In this document: in pieces, positions 30,005-40,628 of the stretch | Layout of the letters: each line of letters opens with the position of its first letter | Numbering within the stretch: the first letter of the stretch is position 1 | The notes under the pieces: generated by a model | Seen by the model: the letters and a program-made list of their open reading frames with translations, nothing else | What the model was told of the DNA's origin: nothing | Databases searched by the model: none | Position numbers and translations under genes: made by a program | Origin: Ulva prolifera | Lineage: Eukaryota; Chlorophyta; Ulvophyceae; Ulvales; Ulvaceae | Direction of reading: 5' to 3' | DNA: 64,000 bases | Assembly: GCA_023078555.1 (NCBI GenBank) | Contig: CM041198.1 | Coordinates: 8,231,836 to 8,295,835 of the forward strand

Positions 30005-31048
30005 ATGAAGATTCTAGAGGGGGCCGTGGATGATCCGCGACTGGGGAATCCGCTGGAGCGCATGCACAGACTCGGAACGGGGTGGTTCGGGGTTATATTC
30101 GAGTTTGAAGGTGTCCTTGTGGAGTCTGCCCACGAAGACCACATAAAGGCTTGGAAAGAAGTCTGTTCTCGAGAGGGGAAACCCAACCCTCCGCACTGGC
30201 AGCTCCAACGGGTGGAGGGGATGAAGAACGAGCAGGTGAGATGCTACAGCCTGTTGCAGTCCACTGGACGCCCTCAGCGGTGTACATCAGTCGAATCAGA
30301 CCGTATGACATGGAATTAATTCCCAATCAATGCGTTAATGTCTGGGCATCGGGGTTCAGGTGGTATCAGAGGTGCTGTGCCTCGCTCGCAATCCGGAGGT
30401 GGTCAAGCGCCTTGCGGATGAGAAGGAGGCCATCTTCGAGGAGCTACAGCGAGGTCGCAAGACAGTTCCTCTCCCTGGAGCAGTGAAGCTATTACAGACT
30501 TTAAGGACCCATGATGTGCGTGCCTCCTTGCTGTAGAACCACTGCTGCCACGCCTGTCCCATTCCTCAAATCGTTGAGGCCAACCTGGCATGCAGATCCC
30601 AGTGGCGGTCGCCAGCACAGCCCGGCGGGACCGAGTGACAGAGGGGCTCATGCGGGCAGGCCTGTCGCCATATGTCGATGCGATCATCTCTGGCGATGAC
30701 GTCTCACGTGGCCGGCCTGACCCCGAGCCGTACCTCTACGCCGCCCTCGCCATCGAGCGCCCAACGCTGCGTTGCGTCGTCATCGGCAGCGCCAACACCT
30801 CGGTGGAGGCCGCACACGATGTCAGCATGCAGTGCGTCGCCATCGCCACGCAGCGCCCGATGTATGAGCTCTCCGCGGCCGACCTCGTCGCACGGCAGCT
30901 CGAGGAGATCAGCGTGCAGAACCTGAAGCAGCTCTTCCGCATGGAGGAGGGCGTCGAGTCTGCGCAGCCCGAGCTGCAGCCCGAGCAGCCCGCCTCTGTC
31001 GGCCGCCCTGTCATGCTCGCCTATGATGACGAAGACGACTTTCTGTAA
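30005..31048 (+). CDS. PyrP2-like HAD phosphatase (riboflavin pathway)
   Basis: Exons 30005-30235, 30360-30515 and 30596-31048 join in phase 0 and give 279 residues from the ATG at 30005. An acceptor-like site just upstream (about 29953) suggests a missing 5' exon with a plastid transit peptide. It matches plant PYRP2, assigned as the 5-amino-6-(5-phosphoribitylamino)uracil phosphatase of riboflavin synthesis: RRVEGMKNEQ type cap start, EVLCLARNPEVV, VAVASTARRD, SGDDVSRGRPDPEPY, EAAHDVSMQCVAIA, YELSAADLVARQLEEIS. HAD motif I reads FEFEG instead of FDxDG, motif III has Arg for Lys (GRPDP), and motif IV (IGSANTS) lacks the usual acids. I recall some of these changes in the plant family, but activity here is uncertain. 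The C-terminus is Glu/Gln-rich. Confidence 0.75.
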
Positions 31049-31362
31049 CTGTGCACAGCCGGCCACGCCTCGCCCCGGTGGTGCTCTCCGCTGCGTGGGC
31101 CTCCACAGTGGGATGCAGGGCGTGCCCAGTGTGGTGGCTCAGGCTGGCGGTCGAGCATGGCCGTGCTGTAGGACCCGTGTGGTGTGGTGGCGCGGGCAAG
31201 TGGCTGGGTTGAGAGCTGCTGTGCTGGCGATTGGCCCGCGTGGCTTGTAGACAGGTCTGAATTATTGTCGATTGATGCAAGTGATGGCAGGTGTGTGAAT
31301 AGCAGCTGCGGGTGGCAGCCGGATGCCGTGGTGCAGCAGTAGATGCCGCGCTGGGCACACTG
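31049..31362. other. 3' flank of the HAD gene up to the gap
   Basis: No gene seen. This is the last sequence that appears unique before the gap and the duplicated block. Confidence 0.5.
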
Positions 31363-31462
31363 NNNNNNNNNNNNNNNNNNNNNNNNNNNNNNNNNNNNNN
31401 NNNNNNNNNNNNNNNNNNNNNNNNNNNNNNNNNNNNNNNNNNNNNNNNNNNNNNNNNNNNNN
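31363..31462. other. Assembly gap (100 N)
   Basis: Exactly 100 N, the usual placeholder for a gap of unknown size. It lies immediately before the left end of the duplicated block, so joining across it is uncertain. Confidence 0.99.
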
Positions 31463-31475
31463 CAGCAAATCTTGC

Positions 31476-31485
31476 CCACCCCCCC

Positions 31486-31566
<81 letters not shown>
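31476..31566 (+). repeat. Poly-C tract (about 90 bp)
   Basis: Nearly pure C with two A interruptions near its start, directly followed by GGGACTTTAGGACG. The matching tract at 57483-57511 is only about 30 bp. Frames read through it give poly-Pro or poly-Gly and are not genes. Confidence 0.95.
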
Positions 31567-31568
<2 letters not shown>

Positions 31569-32236
31569 GACTTTAGGACGCAAGGACTACTCATACATAC
31601 AAGCTCTGCTAGACCACAAGGCATGCGTAGGCGACCTTTTGCGCACATGCTGTACTTGTTGCCGGGTCTTCCTGCTCACACTGTGGCCGCGTGTTGGGTC
31701 GACGGCCCGATCGCGTTGAACAGTTCTGAGTAGCAGCTATAATTTCTGGGTGGCATTGCCGGAAACGCTGCAAAGCAACCCAACACTGGCCCAGGCACGT
31801 GCGCGCCGCCGCTCAATCTACCGCTGTGGCGTGCACTGAGTGATGCATCCAGTTGGGGCGGGGGTGTGCACGTGCCGCGCAGGGGCTGCTCTGCCTTGAG
31901 CTGGGTGTGTTCCAGGCGCAGATGGCTGCAGCGGGTTCGATGGCCGGGCCATGATGCATTCGACCACCTAGGCTGCGCGTACAATGAGGTTCAAGCGCCA
32001 GCAGATGCATTGGGTTGTGTCGCAGCATGGGCTGGGTGCACGCGTGTGTGCGCGGGAGATTTGTTTGCATGCGTGCAGGTGAGGGTGTTGCCGTACGATA
32101 CAAGGACAAAGTCGGACAGGCGGATAGCTCCGCTGGGGAAATGCACCAGAGCAGCAATGCCACCGGATGCCGCGTCTGGGCGTGGCCGTGCGGCCGCGTG
32201 TGCTCGGGTTGCGTTGGTGACCGGGGTATCCGGGTG
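31567..32236. other. Unassigned part of the duplicated block
   Basis: Overlapping small frames occur on both strands but I see no motif. Repeated identically at 57512-58181. Confidence 0.4.
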
Positions 32237-32302
32237 ATTTCGCAACATGTGTGTTACGGCGGTGGCTTGCGGGTGCAGTGCCCGGCCATGTAATGCGCCA
32301 GA

Positions 32303-32993
32303 CCTGTGTATGTATGTAGTTACAAAGGACAGAGGCCGGGCAGCGAGCCGTTGCCAGGAATACACACGCAAATCCACTCACGCAGTCATGGCACTAGGCC
32401 GGGAACGGGCACGTACCACAGCCCTACCGGTGATGGCAGCCAAAGATTGAAGCCCCGCACGGAGCACAAGAGCATTCCCCTTGCACAACGCCACACTCAA
32501 CCAGTGCAGAGCATTCGTCACCAACAAAGCACGGTTCACCTAACCACACCGAGACGCAACCTCCGCCAGCCGATTCAAGTGATTCATGGCAGGCCGTCCC
32601 AAGCGACCATGCGTCTCAAGCGACAACGGCACAAAACTGTACGCATCGGGGTCGTACCAACGATAATCATTGCGTTTCTGCACGTCCCGTGTCTCCGCAG
32701 CACCCCCGTCCTCTCGGGCCGCAATAGGAACCAGCACAGGGGTTCACAACCGACACATCTCCTACGCACAAAGGGTCACCCGGCGGCATAAAAATGATGT
32801 CCCCCAGCTTCTCCTGGGCCACTGATCTGAACACCTGCGCCAGCGCCGCTGCCTGCGCGGCAGCGGCCCGCTCCCCGGGCCCCGCCGGGTCCTGGCCACC
32901 CGCTGCCGCCGCCAGGGCCGTAGCCTGCGCTGCGTCTGGGCGCCCCGTCTGGGCGTTGTGTCCGGCATCGGTGTCGGCGGCCGGAGCAGTTGC
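32303..32993 (-). mobile_element. 5'-truncated LINE fragment
   Basis: The reverse complement matches the last 700 or so bp of the LINE at 1196-3470: the Ala/Pro-rich linker, the GDVSVVNP-type endonuclease-like region and the untranslated end with TGTATG tail repeats. On this strand the 3' end is at 32303. It is diverged and no longer codes across its length. It interrupts the left arm of the inverted-repeat segment. Confidence 0.85.
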
Positions 32994-33113
32994 AACTTCT
33001 CTGAAATTCGTGCACGGATGCGCATGTAGTCACACGGCAGTGTCCACGCGCTCAGCTGGCAGCAACGGTGGAGATGCACACCGGGAAGCAATGCGTGGGC
33101 ACCGACCAAATCA

Positions 33114-33836
33114 GTGGCCCCCTGCCCCCAAACTGTGCAGAGGAAGGCAGGGGCTCCAGAGGGGACCTCAGTGACCTCTGCCTCCATCGCCTCGCCGAAA
33201 TTCACATCCAAGCTAATGTACAGGTCTGAAGCATGGAGGCTGTGGCAGCTTCGGGGACTGCACGCTCTGGTTTGCAAGTCTGTGGGGGACCATCACAGTG
33301 ACGGGTGCTTGGAAAGGGGATGTAGAGTACGTGGTCAAGGTCTTGACCGGAATAAGAGCATAACACTTGCAGGTCTGAGGACATCTCGCTTTGACTGTCA
33401 AAACCTGTCAAAAAAATCTGGTGTCATGGCGCTCACAGAGCTGTGGCAGAGACAAGCAGAGCACACGCACCGCAATCACGACACAGAAACTGCTCGTCGA
33501 TTGCGCAGAAGCAGGATGTCACGCGATTGCGCAGAAGCGGGAACGTATTTAGGTGTAATCCCAAACGCGCTACGCAGTAGATATGCAAGAGAAACAGGGG
33601 AATGTGGTGTGTATATGTGTTGCTGCACAGTGGCAGTCCACACCGCTGCGCTTGAAAGTGAGAGTTCTTTGACGTTCAACGATCATGCCACACTACATTG
33701 CTGTGCTCAACGTGGGCGCCACGTTCCGGCGACAATAAACGTCGGTCACAGGCTGAACGCCACGCGCAGATGCCTGCCGATTGGCAAGAAAAGCATAGAG
33801 ACTGTGCCGGACTGCAAACATACTCATTATCTATGA
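33114..33836 (+). CDS. Open frame of 240 codons, unidentified
   Basis: An open frame inside the inverted-repeat-bounded segment, repeated identically at 59059-59781. The composition is Arg/His/Thr-rich with no recognised domain. It may be a relic of the element's own gene or a chance frame. Confidence 0.2.
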   Translation: MAPCPQTVQRKAGAPEGTSVTSASIASPKFTSKLMYRSEAWRLWQLRGLHALVCKSVGDHHSDGCLERGCRVRGQGLDRNKSITLAGLRTSRFDCQNLSKKSGVMALTELWQRQAEHTHRNHDTETARRLRRSRMSRDCAEAGTYLGVIPNALRSRYARETGECGVYMCCCTVAVHTAALESESSLTFNDHATLHCCAQRGRHVPATINVGHRLNATRRCLPIGKKSIETVPDCKHTHYL

Positions 33837-34118
33837 TATCGTCTACTGGGAGGAGCATGCTCGGTGTTGGTGAGATGAATGTGCCGACCTGCATTACCGA
33901 GTCTCGCAGCAGCGCAAAACAAATGCAGCGATGCGATCTGAAGACATTCACGACGATAATAGTCATTCAAATCGAGGCATCAAAGCAGAGAGCGACACAT
34001 CAAGGCGAGAGCACAAGTGGAAGCGTTGAAGCTGCCGCTTAGATGCATTGAATGAAAGCGTCCGGATAACGCGCACAGAGAAATCGTCTCAACAGCGACT
34101 GAGGATCATTCACGCACC

Positions 34119-34751
34119 GTGCGAGATTTCATGTTCAGGCGCAGACATCTCTGCTTGACACCTAGCTGTCAAGAATACTTCAGGAGCCTGTATCAATCGT
34201 TTGTTCCATGCTGCAGACTACACGGCCGCCCATACAATCGCAATTTGAACTTCCGCCCGATTCGAGAGGGGAGTGTCAAAGTACTGTTGGCAAGTATCGT
34301 GGAGGATCAAATTTGTTATGGCCGATCCCAAGCGCCACCGGCGCGGTACCGATGTTCATGCATGTTCCACGTGCCATGTCTGTTATGCAAGGACAGGTTC
34401 GTCGCGAATCGCAGTAGCAATGGCATGGATTTTCAAGCAAGCGCCTTTGCAATGTGCGCGGCCCCTATAGACACCGCTGCAGCGCTCCCCCTGGGCACGC
34501 AAGGCTTCCCCCATGCCTCCTCAATTCGGGTAATTACTGCTGCAGCTGGCAGATCGAGGGTCCAGCTCCGGCTAGAGGCCTCAATAGGATGCAGTGCCGG
34601 TGGAGGCAGAGCAACTGTGCAATCTCTGCGATGCGTTGCAGGGTGGTGGACTTACAGTCACGGAACACATGTTACACATATGGTATGTATAGTATGTTGG
34701 CACGCACGTGGGAATGGTTATGGGGACCCACCGTTGGCGGGGGAGGGTTGA
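34119..34751 (+). CDS. Open frame of 210 codons, unidentified
   Basis: An open frame in the same segment with scattered Cys and Arg and no recognised motif. Repeated at 60064-60696. Low confidence that it is a real gene. Confidence 0.2.
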   Translation: MRDFMFRRRHLCLTPSCQEYFRSLYQSFVPCCRLHGRPYNRNLNFRPIREGSVKVLLASIVEDQICYGRSQAPPARYRCSCMFHVPCLLCKDRFVANRSSNGMDFQASAFAMCAAPIDTAAALPLGTQGFPHASSIRVITAAAGRSRVQLRLEASIGCSAGGGRATVQSLRCVAGWWTYSHGTHVTHMVCIVCWHARGNGYGDPPLAGEG

Positions 34752-35476
34752 GTTGACACATGCAACTGGGGCCACCAGCCCAGCTGTAGCCATGGCCATG
34801 TTGCCTAGCGTTACAACCATGTTGGCCAAGCATGGAAACTGCACGCAACCTGGCATATAGGCTAGCGTACAGGCCTGTTGTATGGAACCACGACGATTTC
34901 GACCTGACATAAACTATGATGGCCATGGGGGTGTAGCAGCTACTGCACACTGGCAGCGTTTCAAGGACCAAGCCACACAGCCAGATATACGCAGCCCTTG
35001 CAAATGGTGGTGCCTGCTGATCCGCAGGGGAGCCACGCATGGCAATAATAGGAGCGCGGGGGCCCGGCACAGCGTGATGAGCACCCGACAGCACACAGGT
35101 CTGGCGCAGTACATGGCCGGGCGTGTGCACCCACAAGCCACCGCTGTAACACACACGTTGCGCAATCAAGATCTGCCGATGCTTTGGCCCTACGAATCTC
35201 TTGTTTGCTTTGTCGTCAGAGCAATGCTCTCAAGTCCGATGCACGCGAGCATGGCGTACGGGGCAAAACGCTGAACGTGTACGACCGATTCGCATACGCT
35301 ACGTTCGCACATTGTAGATGTGCAAATGTTGCGAGGTTAAGTAAGTGTCCTGTCAAGGCTGCTACATCTCCCATGTCCTCTAAAGCATCTTGAACTGCTG
35401 GTATGGAGGAGCGGCATGTTTCTGAATTCTGCTGATTTGCTGTCGTGTTCAGGGTCTGGTCCACACTGAATATTTT

Positions 35477-37936
35477 ATGGAGTCAGCAACCTCTGTTGCA
35501 GAAGTCAGAAATGCAGGAGACCAGCCACTGCCACCATCCAATGACAGTGCCTTGGATAAGCTCTTATCTGTCAACAGTAAGGCGCTTCGGCAGAATTTGC
35601 TCGAACTTTACGGGAAAGATGAAGCTGCTTTCAAGGCTGTGTTTGAACAAGCTAGCAAGTTGACCGGATCCGATTGGGATGGAAACGTCGCGAGCGCTTT
35701 GGGTGCGCCTGCTCCTGAACGTTTGAAGCACTGCTCCAGTTCAGACATATCCTCACAAAAGGAGATGGTTTATACGAGATGCATTGTATGCAGAAAAGCT
35801 ATCCCAGTCGACCCTGCGAGGTGTGCCGCTCTGCGATCTTGTCTCTGGGCTATTTCCGGCCTTGCATGTAAATCGACTGCGAACTAGCGCATGAAATATC
35901 TACGGCACTTGTTGTGGCTATTCTGGCGTTGTGCAGGAACGGATACACGCGCGCTGCTGAAAGATGAGGATCCTCCCGAACCTGACATGTTGGAAGGCCT
36001 GTACAAGCTGCAGGAAGGCAGGAATAGTGGCTTGTTGTTGCCGGTAACTGGACCACTGCAGACCTGGTTCGACGGTGCAGAGCCAGTACCAATACAGCTC
36101 CAAGAAGAAGATAAAGCAATGTTCAGGACAGGAACGCTTGATGATGCAATTCTGAGCTTATGTGCTGGGCAAGCTGCCTTCGGAATGTTTCTTGACGATC
36201 TGGCAGGATAAAGCGCGTGGATTGGTGTGCTCGATCTTCGAGATGCGTGGGGATTGTCACTGCCTGTTGTCTACTCAGTGCTGCAGGTCTCAGGGAAGTT
36301 GCCGATGTGCAGTGACGTACTGTGGCATCCCCACATCTTCACTGACCCCATAGATAAGACGTCATTGCTCCATGTTGCGCGCCTGACACTGAAGGACATG
36401 TACAGGCATGTGGGACAATCTCATATCAAATCCAATGTGGCAACTGCTGCTGCAAGATCAGAGAGACCACAAACCATGGAGCCGTGCTCGCGACAAGTCA
36501 GATGCATCTGTGACCAGTAGTCGAGATCGGCCTGACATGGTGCTTCTGTTCTCTTCGGTCCTCCTCTTCAAGGGCGAGGAGCAGGAAAGGCCAGAGATGC
36601 AGAACGTTGCAGAGGATGAGCTACTGAGCAAGATGCAGCAGCGGTGGGCCAAGTTGAGATATGGGAACAAGGTGGGTATGATTGCGGGGACAAATGCGTG
36701 TGCGTGGGGCTTGCATAATCTGGCCAGGTGCCACCCTGTTCTTTGCTGATGGTCCCTGGTGCCCTGTTTCAGGTGAAATACATCCTCGCCTACACTGCGT
36801 GCGGCCCTCGAGTGCAATTCTGGGCAGTGCTGCGGCCCACTGTGGAGAATGGCTTCAAGCTTTCCACCCTCCGCTTAGGACAACAGATGAACATGTCTGA
36901 CCCACGCCAACGCATGATCATCATCCGACAAGCTTTGCTCAGCGCTGCAATATTGTACCGCTTGAGCAGGTGTCTTCCACCGACACAGCCACCGTTATTA
37001 CTAACAGCAGGCGCCTTGCCGCACCGCTCCAAGGTGGAGGTCAAAGTGGGTGGAGCAAGGACTGTGGTGCGGAAGCACATCAGCCACGAGAGCCAGCAGC
37101 AGCTGCAATGTCCAGAAAGGCTGACAAAGCTGATGGCTCTGTACACTGAGCTGCGGAGTCGGCCGAGCATATACATCATCCATCCCGTCAGCATCAAGCA
37201 TTTGAACCACGGCTGGCCGGCGTACATTGATTTCACTCCGTTGGGTGTGCCCATCCATCTTTGGCTGCTTCGATGATTGCACAAATCGAGCAGTGGGAAG
37301 TTGCGCATATGTCGTCAATGCCAATGGTCATATGATGTGTTGGAGGTTCTGGACTCATATTGGTAATAAGTTTTCAGCTTTGTTGATTGCTAGCACGGCG
37401 CTTGTGCATGTGACATGCCAGCTGCAATGCATAGAAACTGCATGATTGATCGAAAGCATTGTGCAGGAACTCCAGTCATGATGATCATGGGTTGTCAGGA
37501 TGAGTCGCTTGAGCTCACTTGGCACGGAATCATTTTGCATGTTTTGAAGGGCATTTGCCACTTGCACACATTGAAGTACATCCACTGTGACTTGCGATGG
37601 GACAATGTTGTGATTTGTGATCAAGACCACAATGGTGAAGGCATACAGCAGCATGCACGAATCATCGATCTAGAGCATGCTGTTCCGCTCAACTCGGAAG
37701 TGAATGAGGAGGATGAGCACATCAAAGCCTGGGGAGAGGCGAACGATGCCCTATTTGGCGGCATGAAGGTGACCGTGCAAGTCGACCTGTACTGCATCGG
37801 CAACATGATTCTGTGGCTGCTGGATCGCAGAATGGGCAATGCAAGCTGGCGTGGTTTTGGGCTCAGACTGGTTGCAGGTGAATATGCGTCTGCACAGGCT
37901 GCAGCCGACGTGTGGCAGGAAGAGTCCTCATAGCTG
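35477..37936 (+). other. Nuclease-kinase gene resembling CR (Crinkler/RHS-type) effectors, copy A
   Basis: A multi-part gene whose open pieces lie in order on the plus strand. First comes an N-terminal region (from 35477, with a CxxC pair, YTRCIVCRK). Around 36520-36580 is a stretch RDRPDMVLLFSSV then LFKGEE, like the PD-(D/E)xK core of restriction-type nucleases. From about 36775 a kinase-like domain follows, with HCDLRWDNVV (catalytic-loop pattern H-x-D-x-x-x-x-N) near 37582 and RIIDLEHA near 37663, ending at 37933-37936. Nuclease plus kinase in this order is known from the CR effector class, believed to derive from mobile elements. The pieces could be exons or a decayed gene; I treat it as a fossil of that class. 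It is followed at 38095 by a LINE end. Confidence 0.5.
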
Positions 37937-38094
37937 CTGTAACTTCATCATATTTTTTCAACACCCTTTCAGTGCTAATTTGCTGGCGTGTACGTCCATG
38001 TGCTTGCATATGTTGCGTGTGATAGTGTGGACCTCCTTTACATTGACACATCTGTGGTCGGGGATAGGCCGGTGTGCACAATTCATGTCTGCAA

Positions 38095-38250
38095 GAGTAT
38101 GTATGTAGTTACAAAGGACAGAGGCCGGGGAGCGAGCCGTTGCCAGGAATACACCCGCAAATCCACTCACGCGGTCATGGCACTAGGCCGGGTATGAGCA
38201 CGTACCACAGCTCGGCCGGTGATGCCAGCCAAAGATTGAAGCCCCGCACT
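38095..38250 (-). mobile_element. Short LINE 3'-end fragment
   Basis: Reverse complement of the last 155 or so bp of the LINE family. Its tail repeats lie at 38095-38112, and its inner end meets the Gypsy LTR at 38251. The abrupt stop at the LTR suggests that the Gypsy element inserted into an existing LINE copy. Confidence 0.8.
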
Positions 38251-38251
38251 G

Positions 38252-38901
38252 TCATGATCTTACAAACGCTTTGAACCAGGATGGTTCCAAGGCAGCTAGG
38301 CATGTGGGTGGCCTAGACAACGCAAGCTTATGGGCTCAAGTAATAGGGAGTAAGCTGAACTAACTGTCACCATGCGAATTGATGCAGTCTTAAGTGCTAA
38401 TACAATGCCCTAAAGTACCTATGAGAACGCCAGTCTTGCTTGATCTTGACTTGGCACTGCTTGACTTGAACTCGAATCTTGTATCTTGATCTCTTTATTA
38501 GTTTGAATGCACCATCTTACACTCCCTTTCAACACTGCTCTGCACTGACGCCTTTGCTTCCCCTTACATGCTCATAACACGGAGCACTGCCTATTCTTCA
38601 CTGTTACCTCGGCATGTCACAACATATGCCATTCATCCCGATCTAGTAATTTAATTTCGTTCTCAGCCCCAATCGGCCGAGCTTCCTCAAGGATGAGAAG
38701 GCTTATGAGCACTACAACTACACCAAGCAGTGCAGAGACAAGTGTGCATCAGAGCTGATGTCACGGCTGAGCGCACTGTCGCGCATGCATGCATGTGCAG
38801 ATGTATGCACGCAGCGTGAGTGCATTTGCGCGCAGCTGCGCTGGCTCGAGCAATGCTAGCAACGAGCATCGCTCAGCTACATAGCTAGGCCACGACATTC
38901 A
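38252..38901 (-). repeat. Gypsy 3' LTR (about 650 bp)
   Basis: On the minus strand it begins TGTCGTGGCCTAGC and ends AGATCATGACA, the TG...CA form of LTRs. The last 17 or so bp of the LTR (TTTGTAAGATCATGACA) occur again just inside the element, at about 38905-38921. No second LTR was found to confirm the boundaries. Confidence 0.5.
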
Positions 38902-40519
38902 TGTCATGATCTTACAAAGGCGCCGATGGGGCCAGCGTGCGCTAGCTCGTGAGCTGCGCCACCGCGTGATCGGACGGTGGCCACATCGACATGCCTGCGG
39001 CGTGCAAGAGCTTCTCTAACACGTCCGTCACAATCGTGCATCGGGCCTCACGTTCTAAGTGTATTGGAAAGTGGCGCACTTCCTGACCTGGCACTTGCCG
39101 CGTTGTACGCAGGAAAGCGTGATTTTCAGATATGCTTTCGAAAACAAATGGGCCTGCAGGTGACCGCATTTTTCTTGCCCAGTCCGCGTTCTAGGACATA
39201 AGCAAGGTCTCCAGCTTGCAATTTCCTCCCCCTCCTAGGCTTGCGGATGGCCAGAAGGTGGGCTTGCCTGTCAGCATTACGTTGCTGTGAACGGAGGATG
39301 CGATCGTATACGCGCGCAGCCACACGCTTTGCGCGGGCGTCGCGCTCACGCACATAATTGTCCCCGGGCATGGCAGAAATCTCGACGGCTGCCATGCGGG
39401 GGCGCGCATCGCGCGCGCCCACCGGTGGCGGCGTGCCAATATCAACTCATTCGGCGCATGACCGGTCACTGTATGCCGGCATTGCATGTATTCCATGCGT
39501 GTCTGTGGAAGCAGCGCGGGCCAGTCATGGATGGCACCGGCAACTTTTGCCGCCAACATGGTCTTCATTGTGCGCACGAGTCGCTCGACGGCGCCGTTGG
39601 ACTGGGGATGGTACGCAGAGGTCTGGACGTGGTCAATGCCAAACCGTTCTAGTTGGTGCCGGAAGGCCCCGGCAAACTCTGTCCCGTTATCCGTGGTCAC
39701 TCATTCCGGGATGTCGTAGCGCATGAACCAGAAGTCATGCACGGCACGAGCCACTGTGTCGGCACTCTTGTCTCGCAGCGGTGCGAATTCCGCTGCCTTT
39801 GTGAAATAATCCACCATCAGGCACACATACCCTTGGCCGGTCTGTGCAGTGGACAAGGTGGCTTTGGTGCGCCCTGCCTTAAGCTTGCCACACAGTGGCC
39901 GCTTTCACCTCCCGAAGGGGAAACGGGCCAGCCAGGTCAATGTGCACATGGCAGAACGGCTTGCCCATGCGGGGAAGCTGCACATGTGCCACATGTTGCA
40001 ATTCCAACCGCTTGACTTGGCAAGCATGGCACTATTCAACATAAGCTGCTACATCCAGCTTGATGCCTTGCCAGTGGTAGTGCTGATGTAGCACGGCCAG
40101 TGTTTGGCTTACGCCGGCATATCCCATGAGATCATGATACGCTCGAATTAGTCCCTAGCGGTACTCCACTGGGGGCACCGCTTGCCACAAACGGTCGCCC
40201 GTGCGCAATTGCGTATGCTCGAGCAGCCATTCCGGGCGAGTCGGATGCAATCGCAAGGTGGCAACCTTCTTACAGACTTTGCGTTTCAGCGCTTTGGGCA
40301 TGTCGGGGTGGAACACTGCTTCCGCCGCAGCACGCGCGTGCTGCGACGCTGCTTCCCGGTCGCGGTCACCGCTTGATGCATGGAAGTTCAAGGACTCGAC
40401 CACGGCACGCTCCTGACGCTCAACATACACACGTACCAAATCCGCTAAATCTGGGTGGTGCGGATCTCCACGCCGCGCAAACAAGATCGGGTCGCTGCGG
40501 CGGAGTTCGTCGACGTTGG

Positions 40520-40628
40520 AATACGCCTCATCGCATTGATGGCAGTGCCACGCTCCATCAGGTACCACAGACCGTCGGGGGTGCATACAGTGCAGGTGGT
40601 ATGGCCGGTTGCAGGTATCACATAACAC
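40520..40628 (-). other. PHD-like zinc finger in the Gypsy pol region
   Basis: The translated motif is CDTCNRPYHLHC, then GAWHCHQC, the Cys4-His-Cys3 pattern of PHD fingers, placed between RNase H and integrase. PHD fingers usually read histone H3 tails, so this part may have guided integration (inference). Confidence 0.65.

Larger units (their letters stand above)
32237..35168. mobile_element. Segment bounded by inverted repeats (about 2.9 kb), unclassified
   Basis: The left end (32237 on, TGATTTCGCAACATG, then TGTGTTACGGCGGTGGC) and the right end read on the other strand (from 35168, TGATTGCGCAACGTG, then TGTGTTACAGCGGTGGC) are inverted copies over about 65 bp. The left arm is cut off at about 32302 by a LINE fragment. 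The right arm stops exactly where similarity to the third copy of the nuclease-kinase cassette begins, so this looks like a DNA transposon that landed next to that cassette. No transposase is recognised; frames at 33114-33836 and 34119-34751 (+) have no known motif. The same structure recurs at 58182-61113. Confidence 0.5.
31463..38055 (+). repeat. Large direct repeat, copy 1
   Basis: From the word CAGCAAATCTTGCCC through a poly-C tract to at least 38055 the sequence recurs at 57472-64000, offset 25,945 bp after the poly-C. Every long reading frame has the same length and translation in both copies. The only clear difference is in the poly-C tract. Copy 2 reaches the end of the window, so the true length is not known. 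It is either a very recent segmental duplication or an assembly artefact. Confidence 0.95.

Noticed and set aside
31476-31566. Poly-Pro and poly-Gly proteins across the gap and poly-C tract
   Set aside because: They come from translating N and homopolymer C.
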